A DNA stretch of 64,000 nt from Ahrensia sp. (GTDB lineage Bacteria > Pseudomonadota > Alphaproteobacteria > Rhizobiales > Rhizobiaceae), in NCBI GenBank assembly GCA_002706335.1, contig PAKZ01000009.1:1-64000 (forward strand). Direction: 5' to 3'. The stretch's first letter is position 1. Each line of letters opens with the position of its first letter. Made by a program: the position numbers and the translations under genes. This document shows, piece after piece, positions 42,913 through 51,877 of this stretch. The notes below the pieces were generated by a model. The model was given only the letters and a program-made list of their open reading frames with translations, did no database searches and was not told the origin of the DNA.

Positions 42913-43131
42913 TCAGGCCTTTTTCAGGAACTCCGTGCGCAGGACGAGGCCCTTGATCTTCTCGACGCGGCATTCGACTTCGTCCGGATTGCCGGTGAGG
43001 CGAATGCCCTTGACCAGGGTGCCGCGCTTGATAGTCGAGGACGTGCCCTTGACCTTCAGATCCTTGATCACCGTCACGTTGTCGCCATCGGCCAGGATCG
43101 TGCCGTTTGTGTCGCGGGTTTCATCGCTCAT
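42913..43131 (-). CDS. PhnA/YjdM-type small protein
   Basis: The 72-residue protein starts at the ATG at 43131 and shows the C-terminal domain of PhnA/YjdM: DGDNVTVIKDLKVKGTSSTIKRGTLVKGIRLT in essence, an SH3-like barrel. The zinc ribbon of full-length PhnA is absent, as in many alphaproteobacterial members. Despite the name, a role in phosphonate use is not established. The ORF track's 128-residue version is overextended. It is 88 bases after mazG on the same strand. Confidence 0.88.
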   Translation of the reverse strand: MSDETRDTNGTILADGDNVTVIKDLKVKGTSSTIKRGTLVKGIRLTGNPDEVECRVEKIKGLVLRTEFLKKA

Positions 43132-43219
43132 GGAAGCGGCCTTTCGTGGAGTTGCGAGACCGCAGTAACCGCCGGCGGGCGAAATGGAAAGTGCGGGCGA
43201 CCGCGTCTTCCCGTCGCTG

Positions 43220-44053
43220 CTATGTCGCCGTCTTGGCTTCCTGCCAGAGCGCTTCCATTTCGTCGAGCGTGGCGTCGGCGGGGTTGCGATCCTGTTCACC
43301 GAGGCGGCGTTCGATATGGCGGAACCGGGTGAAGAATTTGTGGTTGGCGGCTTCCAGAGCGGCCTCGGGCTCGACGTCTAGATGGCGGCCGAGATTAACC
43401 AGCGCAAAAAGCAGGTCGCCATATTCCTCGCGGACCTTTTCCTCGTTGCCGGACGACATGACCTCGCGCAATTCGCCGATTTCCTCCTCGATCTTGTCGA
43501 GGATCGGCGGCGCGGTGTCCCAGTCGAAGCCGACGCGGGCGGCCTTGCGCTGCAGTTTGATGGCGCGGATAAGCGCGGGCAGGGCGCGCGGCACGTCGTC
43601 GAGCAGCGACAAGTGATCGATCTGATCAACGCCGGCTTCCTTCTGCGCCTCGGCGTGCTTCGCCGCCTTCTCGGCCTTTTCCTCAGCCTTGATCTCCTCC
43701 CACATGCCCTTGGCGAGTTTCTTGCCGCGCACGCTGTCGTCGCCGAACACATGCGGATGGCGGCGGATCATCTTTCGCGTGATCGCCTCGACCACATCGC
43801 CGAAATCAAACTGGCCGGCTTCCTCGGCCATGCGCGAATGGAAGACGACCTGGAGGAGGAGGTCGCCCAGCTCGTCGGGCAGGTCGACCATATCGTTCCG
43901 TTCGATCGCGTCGGCGACCTCATAGGCCTCCTCGATTGTATAGGGAACGATGGTCTCGAAGTTCTGCTCGACATCCCACGGACAACCGGTCTCGGGATCG
44001 CGCAAAGCGGCCATGATTTCGAGAAGCCGGGATATGTCGCGGGAAGGGGTCAT
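43220..44053 (-). CDS. mazG: Nucleoside triphosphate pyrophosphohydrolase MazG
   Basis: MazG hydrolyses nucleoside triphosphates to monophosphates, cleaning the pool and affecting the stress alarmone response. From the ATG at 44053 the protein has 277 residues and two MazG domains: residues about 30-110 with EEAYEVADAIERND and ELGDLLLQVVFHSRM (metal-binding ExxE and ExxD), and 195-250 with EEEIGELREVM and EEYGDLLFALVNLGRH. A Lys/Glu/Ala-rich linker (EEKAEKAAKHAEAQKEAG) joins them. The ORF track's start at 44164 is too early. Confidence 0.96.
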   Translation of the reverse strand: MTPSRDISRLLEIMAALRDPETGCPWDVEQNFETIVPYTIEEAYEVADAIERNDMVDLPDELGDLLLQVVFHSRMAEEAGQFDFGDVVEAITRKMIRRHPHVFGDDSVRGKKLAKGMWEEIKAEEKAEKAAKHAEAQKEAGVDQIDHLSLLDDVPRALPALIRAIKLQRKAARVGFDWDTAPPILDKIEEEIGELREVMSSGNEEKVREEYGDLLFALVNLGRHLDVEPEAALEAANHKFFTRFRHIERRLGEQDRNPADATLDEMEALWQEAKTAT

Positions 44054-44215
44054 GAACAGTCGTTTCGCTGGGAGGGCATGCCCAACATATGCCGAATGGG
44101 CCGGTTCGACGCCAGACAAGGCCGCGGATGGCGACGGGCTTTCCCCACGAGAATAAGCCGCCATGATGCATGCGCGGATTTTGTTGCATGCTTAGCGATT
44201 ATTGAAGCGGGCGCT

Positions 44216-44431
44216 TCACTCGTCCTTTGCATCTTTCGCTTCAGGCTCCCGCGGCGCAAATGTGATGAACAGTCCGTGGAACGCCACGGCGGCCAATGCG
44301 ACAAAGAGCACACCCCAGAAAGTCGCTCCGTTGATAAACTCGAAAACGCCCCACAGAACAGCCACCGCGACGACCGCGATCCGAATCCAGAGCGGCTTGA
44401 AGAATGGGTCATTGAAATCGAACAGCTTCAA
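44216..44431 (-). CDS. Small membrane protein, unknown
   Basis: The 71-residue protein MKLFDFNDPFFKPLWIRIAV... has two membrane segments (about residues 14-35 and 39-58) and a charged C-terminus (REPEAKDAKDE). Its pattern, with an N-terminal FDFNDPFFKPLWIR, suggests a conserved alphaproteobacterial membrane protein, but I cannot name a family with confidence. The 162-base gap to mazG holds no gene I can support. Confidence 0.7.
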   Translation of the reverse strand: MKLFDFNDPFFKPLWIRIAVVAVAVLWGVFEFINGATFWGVLFVALAAVAFHGLFITFAPREPEAKDAKDE

Positions 44432-44552
44432 AAGCGTATCCTAACTCACGGCCGCTGGAGATTATCAATTCGCGCAGGATTAGCACAGACCATCGCTGCG
44501 GGTGGATGCCGAAAGAGACGCTTTCGACCGGCGACATGGTTCGCTCTCGCAG

Positions 44553-44900
44553 TCAGTGTTCACTTTCTCCCGTTACTCGAAAAACCAAACGCCGATACGC
44601 GGACATCTTCGTCGGAGCCAATGGCTTGCAGCAGGGGGTGAGCGGCGGCGCGTGTCCAAACTCTCCGTCGGCCTCGATCCTGCCATCTACAAGTTGCGCC
44701 ATGCAAGCGAACGGCCGGCCGCACCCAAGGCACTGTGCGACTATTTCCACGTGATTTCCATTGTCGGACAGAGCCGGGGAATCGGAGCTCTCAACGAGCA
44801 GAATCGCCGGCGGCAACTCAATGTAATCCGCAGCATCAAGTCCGATCGGCTTCATCTCGGCGGCCAGCAAGGCAAGCCTTTCAACCAAATCCGTTTTCAC
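44553..44900 (-). CDS. Hypothetical protein with clustered cysteines
   Basis: From a GTG at 44900, preceded by AAGGTGAGGAC, the frame encodes 115 residues (MKTDLVERLALLAAEMKPIG...). The ORF track's 167-residue version has an atypical N-terminus with no ribosome binding site; a GTG at 44909 is the other option. Cysteines in CLGCGRPFAC and TPCC could bind a metal. No family is recognised. It lies downstream of a LuxR-type regulator gene, same strand, 163 bases away, in a stretch that looks more AT-rich than its neighbours. Confidence 0.5.
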   Translation of the reverse strand: MKTDLVERLALLAAEMKPIGLDAADYIELPPAILLVESSDSPALSDNGNHVEIVAQCLGCGRPFACMAQLVDGRIEADGEFGHAPPLTPCCKPLAPTKMSAYRRLVFRVTGESEH

Positions 44901-45063
44901 CGTCCTCACCTTTTTGGATAGAGTACGCTTACGGATTAATGACCCAAATGGATCACACGAGACAATGACCAATTGGCCATAAGCCCAATAAATATACCTG
45001 CTACGCAGATCAGTCCGCGAGTGGCACGAAAGAAGGGCGTCTCGCCTTACTCGCAAGAAAAGA

Positions 45064-45810
45064 TCATATGATGATGTGCCTGTCTCTAATTGCGATCGAG
45101 ACGGCGTGGATCTTGCTCACAGCGTCAAGCTTCCGGCAGATGCTCGAGATATGATACTGTACGGTATGGGTGCTGATACCGAGCGCGTCTCCGACCCGCT
45201 CGCTATTAAGTCCTTGCGCCGTGAGAATCAGGCATTCGCGCTCTCGCTCGCTCAGGACGGGCTGCCGATTGCTATTGGACGCGGCACCTACGGTCGCACG
45301 TTCAAAACCTTGTTGGGCGACATAGCTGAGCTGCATTAGATCCGAATCGGACAACGATTCACGCGCGCCGGAATACACCACGGCGCCATTCTGCCCATCA
45401 GTGGAGCGAACTGGAAGGTGGATGAGAATTTCCAGGCCGGCCTTCAATAGCGACTGCTGAAAGTCCCGGCATTCACGGTCGGTCTCGGCTTCGATTATTT
45501 CCTTTCGTTCTACAACCGACGGCAGAACGGCGCTTCTCAGCCGCGTTAATACCGGATTTTGCAACAGCGCCCGGTGGTAGCGGTAGTCAGAGAGGAATTC
45601 GGGATGCCAGTTGTTTATGCCGATGCTGACCGTCTCTCCGGTCTGATCGCCGAGCCTGAAGTTCGCGAAAGCGAAGAACTTCATTCCGGTCCCGGACACA
45701 TGGTCTTTGAACACCTTGATCAGATCGTAGTCTGTGCTCGCGGAGCGTATTTGCGCGCTGCTCTTGTTTACCCAATCACAACAAGGGGAAGATTCGGTTA
45801 TCGATTGCAT
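45064..45810 (-). CDS. LuxR family regulator with autoinducer-binding type domain (orphan)
   Basis: The 248-residue protein from the ATG at 45810 has an N-terminal autoinducer-binding type domain (about 10-165) and a C-terminal LuxR helix-turn-helix: LSERERECLILTAQGLNSERVGDALGISTHTVQYHISSICRKL in essence. Aligned to TraR, Tyr61 and Pro71 are kept, but Trp57 is Phe, Asp70 is Asn (LLQNPV) and Trp85 is Val, so acyl-homoserine lactone binding is doubtful. No luxI gene is in the window. An upstream ATG at 45882 lacks a ribosome binding site. It lies 92 bases from tRNA-Lys. Base composition looks lower in GC than the neighbours. Confidence 0.85.
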   Translation of the reverse strand: MQSITESSPCCDWVNKSSAQIRSASTDYDLIKVFKDHVSGTGMKFFAFANFRLGDQTGETVSIGINNWHPEFLSDYRYHRALLQNPVLTRLRSAVLPSVVERKEIIEAETDRECRDFQQSLLKAGLEILIHLPVRSTDGQNGAVVYSGARESLSDSDLMQLSYVAQQGFERATVGAASNSNRQPVLSERERECLILTAQGLNSERVGDALGISTHTVQYHISSICRKLDAVSKIHAVSIAIRDRHIII

Positions 45811-45901
45811 GCACTCGTTCGACTCAACGTGATTTTGAGCGCAATTATGCAATTTCCCCCCGATCAGGCATCCCAAAATCATACTCGGTTTACAGAAAAT
45901 T

Positions 45902-45977
45902 TGGTGAGCGCGCAGGGGTTCGAACCCTGGACCTACTGATTAAAAGTCAGTTGCTCTACCGGCTGAGCTACGCGCTC
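45902..45977 (-). tRNA. tRNA-Lys (anticodon TTT)
   Basis: On the minus strand the sequence folds as a standard tRNA: acceptor GAGCGCG/CGCGCTC, D arm GCTCAGCCGGTAGAGC, anticodon arm CTGACTTTTAATCAG with anticodon TTT, and T arm CAGGGTTCGAACCCTG. The terminal CCA is encoded. Length is 76 bases including CCA. Confidence 0.97.
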
Positions 45978-46187
45978 CCGAGCGGCGGCGAGGCCGCCGT
46001 CAAGACGGACCGTTCATAGGGACGGCGTCCCGCATGGTCAACCGCATTCTGGCCGGCAATGGTTGAAAAAACGTGGCAATTCGACGCCCGCGCGGATTGG
46101 TGATTTCACTGTGAGGCGCAGATGTCCTAAGACGGCCGCAATCGCCCCGGATGTGCGGGCCAAACGGACAATGCGACCGGAGAATTC

Positions 46188-46949
46188 ATGGCTGTCGACG
46201 TTTCCTATGTCAGCGCGCTGGGCGCGGGCGCGATTTCCTTCCTTTCGCCCTGCGTGTTGCCGCTCGTGCCGCCATATCTCTGCTACATGGCCGGCGTCTC
46301 GGTGGATCAGTTCCGCGGCCAGCCCGGCGCGGCCGGTGGGGCCGCTGTCGCGGCAGCGCCTGTGCGGCTGCCGCTGCTGATCGCGGCCTTCGCCTTCGTC
46401 GCCGGCTTTTCGACAGTCTTCGTCGCGCTCGGCGCAGGCGCCAGCACGATCGGCGGACTGCTGCGCGCCTATCAGCAGGAGCTGGCGATCATCGCCGGTA
46501 TCGTCATCATATTGATGGGGCTGAACTTCCTCGGCGTGTTCCGGATCGCGCTGTTCTCGCGCGAGGCGCGGTTCCAGACCCGCGGCGCGCCGGCCAATCC
46601 GTTCGCCGCCTATCTGATGGGGCTCGCCTTCGCCTTCGGTTGGACGCCCTGTATCGGGCCGGTTCTGGGGCCAATCCTGACATTGGCCGGCGCGCGCGAC
46701 AGCGTCGGCGAGGGCGCGGCGCTGCTGGCGGTCTATTCCGCCGGGCTCGGCATTCCGTTCCTGCTGGCAGCGCTGTTCTCGGGTGCATTCATGCGCTTTA
46801 TGCAGTCGTTCCGCACGCATCTCGGCACGGTGGAGAAGGTAATCGGCGGATTGCTGGTGCTGGCCGGCGTGCTGTTCCTGACCGGTGGTATGCAGTCCAT
46901 GTCGTTCTGGCTGCTGGAGCGATTCCCGGTGCTCGGGACGCTCGGCTAG
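46188..46949 (+). CDS. ccdA: Cytochrome c biogenesis protein CcdA
   Basis: CcdA carries electrons across the inner membrane to periplasmic thioredoxin-like proteins for cytochrome c maturation. The 253-residue protein has six membrane segments and the two conserved cysteine motifs, FLSPCVLPLVPPYLCYMAG in segment one and GWTPCIGPVLGPIL in segment four. It shares its TAG stop with the next gene on the other strand through a CTAG tetranucleotide. The 210-base gap from tRNA-Lys holds a short GC-rich inverted repeat near 45983-45998 and no gene I can support. Confidence 0.94.
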   Translation: MAVDVSYVSALGAGAISFLSPCVLPLVPPYLCYMAGVSVDQFRGQPGAAGGAAVAAAPVRLPLLIAAFAFVAGFSTVFVALGAGASTIGGLLRAYQQELAIIAGIVIILMGLNFLGVFRIALFSREARFQTRGAPANPFAAYLMGLAFAFGWTPCIGPVLGPILTLAGARDSVGEGAALLAVYSAGLGIPFLLAALFSGAFMRFMQSFRTHLGTVEKVIGGLLVLAGVLFLTGGMQSMSFWLLERFPVLGTLG

Positions 46950-47881
46950 GCGGGTTTCGCCTTAGGCCTGCCCAACAGTTTCGCGGGGAACGTCGCCGTG
47001 ATGACGCCCGCCATGACGAGAGCGATCCCTGCGGCGTGATAGGCGTGGAATTCCTCGCCGAGGAAGACGATGGCGAGGCCGACCCCATAGGGTGGCAGCA
47101 GGTACATGAAAACTCCGGCGATGGACGCACCAAGCGCGCGCACACCGAACTGGAAGGTCGAGAAAGCAAGCAGCGAGGAGATCAGCACGATCCCGGCGAT
47201 CGCCGCCCAGCTATGCGCCTCTGTCGCCATAGCATCGCCCTGCACCAATTCCCACAGCGCGATCGGCAGGTTCGACAGCGCGCCAAAGATGGCGACGAGT
47301 GCGAAGAGCGGCATGTTGCCCATATGGCGGAGGGGTTCCGATCGGTAGAGGATCGAATAGCCGGCCCAGCTGATTGCGCCGGCAAAGACCAGCAGGTCGC
47401 CGATATTGAAAGACAATGACAGCGCGGTCTCCAGCGAACCCCGAAGGACGATAACTGCGACGCCGGCGAATGCGAGCAGCGTGCCGGCCATCTCGCGGAA
47501 ATGGCTGCGCCGCCCGAGGAAGAGGCGTTCGAGCAGGATGATCAGGACGGGCGAGGTCGTGTAGATCAGCGTGCCGTTGGTCGCTGTCGTATATTTGAGC
47601 GCCAGGTAGATGCCGCCGCCACAGATCCCCATACCGAGAAATCCGAGCACGGCGAGCCGCCTCCACCGGGTCCGCAGCAGCGGAACAACAGTGTCGCGAT
47701 GGAGATAGAGAAGCGGCGAGAGGATCGCAGCCACTGCTGCCCAGCGGATCGTCGCGAGCAGGAAGGGCGTCACTTCTCCGGTTACGTATCGTCCGAAAAT
47801 GAGGTTGGTGGAGAAGAACAGCGGGGCCGCCAGCATCACCAGATAGGGGAGCGGCGAGGGCGAGGACGGGGTGGATGACAT
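46946..47881 (-). CDS. DMT superfamily transporter (EamA domains)
   Basis: The 311-residue protein has about ten membrane segments in two EamA repeats, with the typical opening LVMLAAPLFFSTNLIFGRYV, the first repeat ending GTLLAFAGVAVIVLRG and the second ending GEEFHAYHAAGIALVMAGVI. Such proteins export metabolites such as amino acids or nucleosides; the substrate is unknown. Its stop overlaps the ccdA stop in CTAG. It is divergent from glmU across a 136-base gap. Confidence 0.92.
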   Translation of the reverse strand: MSSTPSSPSPLPYLVMLAAPLFFSTNLIFGRYVTGEVTPFLLATIRWAAVAAILSPLLYLHRDTVVPLLRTRWRRLAVLGFLGMGICGGGIYLALKYTTATNGTLIYTTSPVLIILLERLFLGRRSHFREMAGTLLAFAGVAVIVLRGSLETALSLSFNIGDLLVFAGAISWAGYSILYRSEPLRHMGNMPLFALVAIFGALSNLPIALWELVQGDAMATEAHSWAAIAGIVLISSLLAFSTFQFGVRALGASIAGVFMYLLPPYGVGLAIVFLGEEFHAYHAAGIALVMAGVITATFPAKLLGRPKAKPA

Positions 47882-48017
47882 GCGTCCGCATTAGTGGGCG
47901 TTCGCACGCGCCGCAAGCGACCCACACGCGAAATCGGAAGGCCGATATGGAAACCGGGCGGGAATCCCGCTATTGCCCGGATTGGTCCCATCCTCGTTCG
48001 CCCGGGAGGTATATTTC

Positions 48018-49382
48018 ATGGCGCGCAGCTGTCTGACGATCATCCTGGCCGCAGGCCAGGGCACACGGATGAAATCGGCCTTGCCGAAGGTGCTGCATCC
48101 GGTCGCCGGCCTGCCGATGGCGGCGCATGTCGCGGCGACGGCGCGAGCCGCCGGCAGCGATGCGGTCGCCGTCGTCTACGGCCATGGCGGCGAGGCGGTG
48201 CGCGATGCGCTATCCGGCAAGCTCGACGGCGCGTCATGGCATGAGCAGGCGGAGCAGCTCGGCACGGCGCACGCAGTGCTGGCGGCACGCGAAGCGATTT
48301 CAAAGGGTTACGACGATATCCTCGTAATGTTTGGCGACACGCCGCTGGTCCGGCCCGACGTCATGCGGGAGGCACGAGCAAAATTGGCCGACGGCGCGGC
48401 TGTGGTGGTGGTCGGGTTTCGGCCGGACAATCCCTTCGGCTACGGACGGCTGATCGAGCGGGGCGGCGAACTTGTCGCGATCCGTGAAGAACGTGATGCG
48501 ACAGATCAGGAGAGATCCATAAGCTATTGTAATGGAGGCATAATGGCCTTCAACGGCAACATGGCGCCGCAGCTTCTCGACGCGATCGGCAACGACAACA
48601 CGAAGGGCGAATATTACATGACCGACGCGGTCGAGATCGCGCGCGCCAGGGGCCTGAAAGTGGTCGCCATCGAGGCTCCGGTGGAAGATGTCGTCGGCGT
48701 CAATACGCGGGGCGATCTCGCGGCGGTCGAGGCGATCTGGCAACGCCGCACCCGCGAAAAGATGCTTGCGGAAGGGGTGACCATGACCGCGCCGGATACG
48801 GTCTTCTTCCATCACGACACCGCGGTGCAGGCGGACGCCTCGATCGAACCGAATGTCGTCTTCGGTCCGGGCGTCACGGTGAAGGCCGGAGCACTTATAC
48901 GCGCATTCTCGCATCTGGAAGGAGCAACTGTTGGTGAAGGCGCGGAGGTCGGTCCGTTCGCACGATTGCGGCCGGGCGCGGAACTCTCGTCGAACGCCAA
49001 GGTCGGCAATTTCTGCGAGGTGAAGAAGGCCGAGATTGGCGAGGGGGCCAAGGTCAATCACCTGACCTATATCGGCGATGCGGTGATCGGCGCAGGCGCC
49101 AACATTGGCGCGGGAACCATCACCTGCAATTACGACGGCTACGACAAGCACCTGACCGAAATTGGAGCTGGCGCGTTCATCGGTTCGAATTCCGCCTTGG
49201 TCGCGCCGGTGAAGATCGGCGACAACGCCTATGTATCGTCGGGCTCCGTCGTGACCGAGGCGGTCCCGGACGACGCGGTCGCCTTTGCACGGGCGCGGCA
49301 GGTAAACAAGGATGGGCTCGCGCCGAGGCTACGGGCACGTTTCAAGGCAGCGAAGGAAGCCAAGAAGGCGAAAAAGGACTAG
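48018..49382 (+). CDS. glmU: Bifunctional GlmU (N-acetylglucosamine-1-phosphate uridyltransferase / glucosamine-1-phosphate acetyltransferase)
   Basis: GlmU makes UDP-N-acetylglucosamine for peptidoglycan and lipopolysaccharide. The ATG at 48018 (GGGAGGTATATTTC upstream) gives 454 residues. The N-terminal Rossmann-like domain has [20 protein letters not shown] and QLGTAHAV; the C-terminal left-handed beta helix has hexapeptide repeats ([27 protein letters not shown] in essence) and [21 protein letters not shown]. Its TAG stop is shared with recG through CTAG. Confidence 0.97.
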   Translation: MARSCLTIILAAGQGTRMKSALPKVLHPVAGLPMAAHVAATARAAGSDAVAVVYGHGGEAVRDALSGKLDGASWHEQAEQLGTAHAVLAAREAISKGYDDILVMFGDTPLVRPDVMREARAKLADGAAVVVVGFRPDNPFGYGRLIERGGELVAIREERDATDQERSISYCNGGIMAFNGNMAPQLLDAIGNDNTKGEYYMTDAVEIARARGLKVVAIEAPVEDVVGVNTRGDLAAVEAIWQRRTREKMLAEGVTMTAPDTVFFHHDTAVQADASIEPNVVFGPGVTVKAGALIRAFSHLEGATVGEGAEVGPFARLRPGAELSSNAKVGNFCEVKKAEIGEGAKVNHLTYIGDAVIGAGANIGAGTITCNYDGYDKHLTEIGAGAFIGSNSALVAPVKIGDNAYVSSGSVVTEAVPDDAVAFARARQVNKDGLAPRLRARFKAAKEAKKAKKD

Positions 49383-51487
49383 CCAGCGCGCAGCAGCCGG
49401 ATCGCCTCGTCGCGCTCGAACAGATAGAGCAGGATGCGCAGCGCCTTGCCGCGCTCGGTTTCGAGATCCGTATCAGTTTCTATGACGAGCCGCGCATCGT
49501 CGCGGGCGATCTCCAGCAGGTCGGCATGGTCGGCCAACGATGCTAGGCGGTATGAAGCGGAGCCCGACTGGCGGGGACCGAGCACTTCGCCTTCGCCGCG
49601 CAGTTTCAGATCCTCCTCGGCGATGCGGAAACCGTCCTCGGTCTCGCGCATGATGGCGAGCCGCGCATGGGCCACTTCGCCGAGAGGCTCCTTGTAGAGG
49701 AGCAGGCAGGTGGACTGGCCGCTGCCGCGCCCGACGCGGCCGCGCAACTGGTGCAGCTGGGCGAGGCCGAAGCGCTCGGCATGTTCGATCACCATGATGG
49801 TCGCGTCCGGCACGTCGACGCCGACCTCGATCACCGTCGTGGCGACCAGCAAGCGCGTCTCGCCTTCCTTGAAGGCCTGCATGACGGCGTCTTTCTCCTC
49901 GCCCTTCATGCGGCCATGGACGAGGCCGATCGGCGCGTCGATAGCCTTCTTCAAGGCGGCAGAGCGTTCCTCGGCGGAAGCGAGTTTCAGCTCCTCGTTT
50001 TCCTCGACCAGCGGGCAGATCCAATAGATCTTTCGGCCCTCGGCGACGGCCTTGCGCAGATGTTCGACGATCTCGTCGTAACGGCCGAGCGGCATGGCGA
50101 CGGTCGTGACCGGCTGGCGGCCAGGCGGCTTTTCGTCGAGTTTCGAGACATCCATGTCTCCATAGGCGGTCAGTACAAGCGTGCGCGGGATCGGGGTCGC
50201 GGTCATCACCAGCATGTCGGAATGCTGCCCCTTTGAAGAAAGCATCAGGCGCTGATGGACGCCAAAACGGTGCTGCTCGTCGACCACGGCGAGGCCGAGG
50301 TCGCGGAACTGCACGGCATCCTGGAACAGCGCATGGGTGCCGACGAGGATATCGATCTCGCCAGCCTTCAGCGCGGCCAGCGTCTCCTCGCGCTGCTTGC
50401 CCTTTTCGCGGCTGGTCAGGATGCGGATCGTCAGGCCTGCAGCTTCTGCCAAAGGGGCGATCGAGGCGAAGTGCTGGCGGGCGAGGATTTCCGTCGGCGC
50501 CATCATGGCCGCCTGCGCGCCGGATTCGATGACGTTTGCCATGGCGAGCAGTGCAACCACAGTCTTGCCGGAGCCGACATCGCCCTGCAATAGCCGCAAC
50601 ATGCGTTCGGGCTTCTCCTGATCGGTGTGGATTTCGCCGAGCGAACGCTCCTGCGCGCCGGTCAACGGATGGCCGAAGGCAGCGCGGATCTTCTGCGTCA
50701 GTTCGCCGGTGCCCCCGAAGGTGCGGCCGGCGGATTTCTTCATCTTGCGGCGAACGAGGCCGAGCGCCAGCTGACCGGCCAGCAACTCGTCATAGGCGAG
50801 CCGCCGTCGCGCCGGGTTCTGCAAATCGACATCGGCCGCGTCGCGCGGCGCATGCAGGCGCTGCAGGCTTTCGCGGAAGGACGAAAATCCCTGTTTCCTG
50901 ACGACATGGGGATCGGTCCATTCGGGCAGGTCCGGCACGCGGTCGAGCGCCGAGATGATCGCCTTTCGAAGCGGTTTCGGTGTGACGCCGGCCGTCAGCG
51001 GATAGACAGGCTCGACCAGCGGCAAGTCAGCGGCGTTTTCCTCGGAGACGACATGGTCTGGATGCACCATGGTCGGGCGGCCGTTGAACCATTCGACCCG
51101 GCCGGAGACCAGCATCGTTTCACCGATCGGCAGGAGCTTTTCGAGCCATGCTGCCTTGGCGTGGAAGTAGACCAGACCGATTTCTCCGGTCTCGTCATGG
51201 GCGAACACCCGGTAGGGAATATTGCCGCGCCCGCGTGGCGGCGGCTGGTGGCGGTCGATGCGGACCTTCAGCGTGACGATTGCGCCTTCCGGTGAATGAG
51301 CTATGCCCGGTTGCTGGCGTCGATCTACGATGGAATGCGGCAGGTGGAAGACCAGGCCGAGGACGCGCGGCTCGTTCATCGCCTCGGGCACGGGTAGGAG
51401 TTTGCCTAGAAGCTTGGCGATACGCGGCCCGATCCCGTCGATGACGGCGACGGGTGCAAACAGGGGATCGAGGACAGGCGGTCGCAT
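49379..51487 (-). CDS. recG: ATP-dependent DNA helicase RecG
   Basis: RecG remodels stalled forks and branched DNA. The ORF track's 826-residue frame is too long; the family N-terminus [20 protein letters not shown] starts at 51487, giving 702 residues, the normal size (an in-frame ATG at 51502 is also possible). Domains: wedge/OB fold (about 60-150), helicase with Walker [17 protein letters not shown] box, TATPIPRTL, and the motif [10 protein letters not shown]. It is convergent with glmU and divergent from sdhE. Confidence 0.96.
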   Translation of the reverse strand: MRPPVLDPLFAPVAVIDGIGPRIAKLLGKLLPVPEAMNEPRVLGLVFHLPHSIVDRRQQPGIAHSPEGAIVTLKVRIDRHQPPPRGRGNIPYRVFAHDETGEIGLVYFHAKAAWLEKLLPIGETMLVSGRVEWFNGRPTMVHPDHVVSEENAADLPLVEPVYPLTAGVTPKPLRKAIISALDRVPDLPEWTDPHVVRKQGFSSFRESLQRLHAPRDAADVDLQNPARRRLAYDELLAGQLALGLVRRKMKKSAGRTFGGTGELTQKIRAAFGHPLTGAQERSLGEIHTDQEKPERMLRLLQGDVGSGKTVVALLAMANVIESGAQAAMMAPTEILARQHFASIAPLAEAAGLTIRILTSREKGKQREETLAALKAGEIDILVGTHALFQDAVQFRDLGLAVVDEQHRFGVHQRLMLSSKGQHSDMLVMTATPIPRTLVLTAYGDMDVSKLDEKPPGRQPVTTVAMPLGRYDEIVEHLRKAVAEGRKIYWICPLVEENEELKLASAEERSAALKKAIDAPIGLVHGRMKGEEKDAVMQAFKEGETRLLVATTVIEVGVDVPDATIMVIEHAERFGLAQLHQLRGRVGRGSGQSTCLLLYKEPLGEVAHARLAIMRETEDGFRIAEEDLKLRGEGEVLGPRQSGSASYRLASLADHADLLEIARDDARLVIETDTDLETERGKALRILLYLFERDEAIRLLRAG

Positions 51488-51586
51488 GCGTGCATCTTTC
51501 ATGGCCCGGCAGGTGCGATCAAGGCTGACAAGCCCGCCTGCCGGCGTTATACCGCCACCGTTTTCCTGACACGCGAAGTAGACGCC

Positions 51587-51877
51587 ATGGCCACGTCCCC
51601 GCAGGACGCCGAAATCGACATTGACGCCCGCAGACGCCGCGCGAAGTTTCGCGCCTGGCATCGCGGCATGAAGGAAATGGACCTGTTGCTCGGCCAATAT
51701 GCCGACGCGCATGTGGCGACGATGACCGCGGAGGATCTGGACGGCTTCGAATCGCTTCTCGAAGTGCTCGATCGCGACCTGTTCAAATGGTTCACGGGCG
51801 AGGGGCCGGTGCCCGTCGATCATTACACGCCGCTGTTTCGCGCGATCTGCAGCCATCACGGGATCAAGCTGACATGA
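51587..51877 (+). CDS. sdhE: SdhE family FAD assembly factor
   Basis: SdhE (DUF339) helps attach FAD covalently to the succinate dehydrogenase flavoprotein. The 96-residue protein has the family core RRRAKFRAWHRGMKEMDLLLGQYADAH and FESLLEVLDRDLFKWF, with RGMKEMD corresponding to the conserved RGxxExD motif. Its stop overlaps the mfd start by ATGA; the pairing with recG and mfd is the standard alphaproteobacterial neighbourhood. Confidence 0.95.
   Translation: MATSPQDAEIDIDARRRRAKFRAWHRGMKEMDLLLGQYADAHVATMTAEDLDGFESLLEVLDRDLFKWFTGEGPVPVDHYTPLFRAICSHHGIKLT

Noticed and set aside
44985-45020. lux-box-like dyad ACCTGC-TAC-GCAGAT near the LuxR-type gene
   Set aside because: It spans 15 bases and lies downstream of the regulator, unlike the 18-20 base operators of the family; it may be chance.
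45902-45977. tRNA-Lys as an occupied integration site
   Set aside because: I saw no second copy of the tRNA 3' end and no integrase, so an inserted element is not supported.
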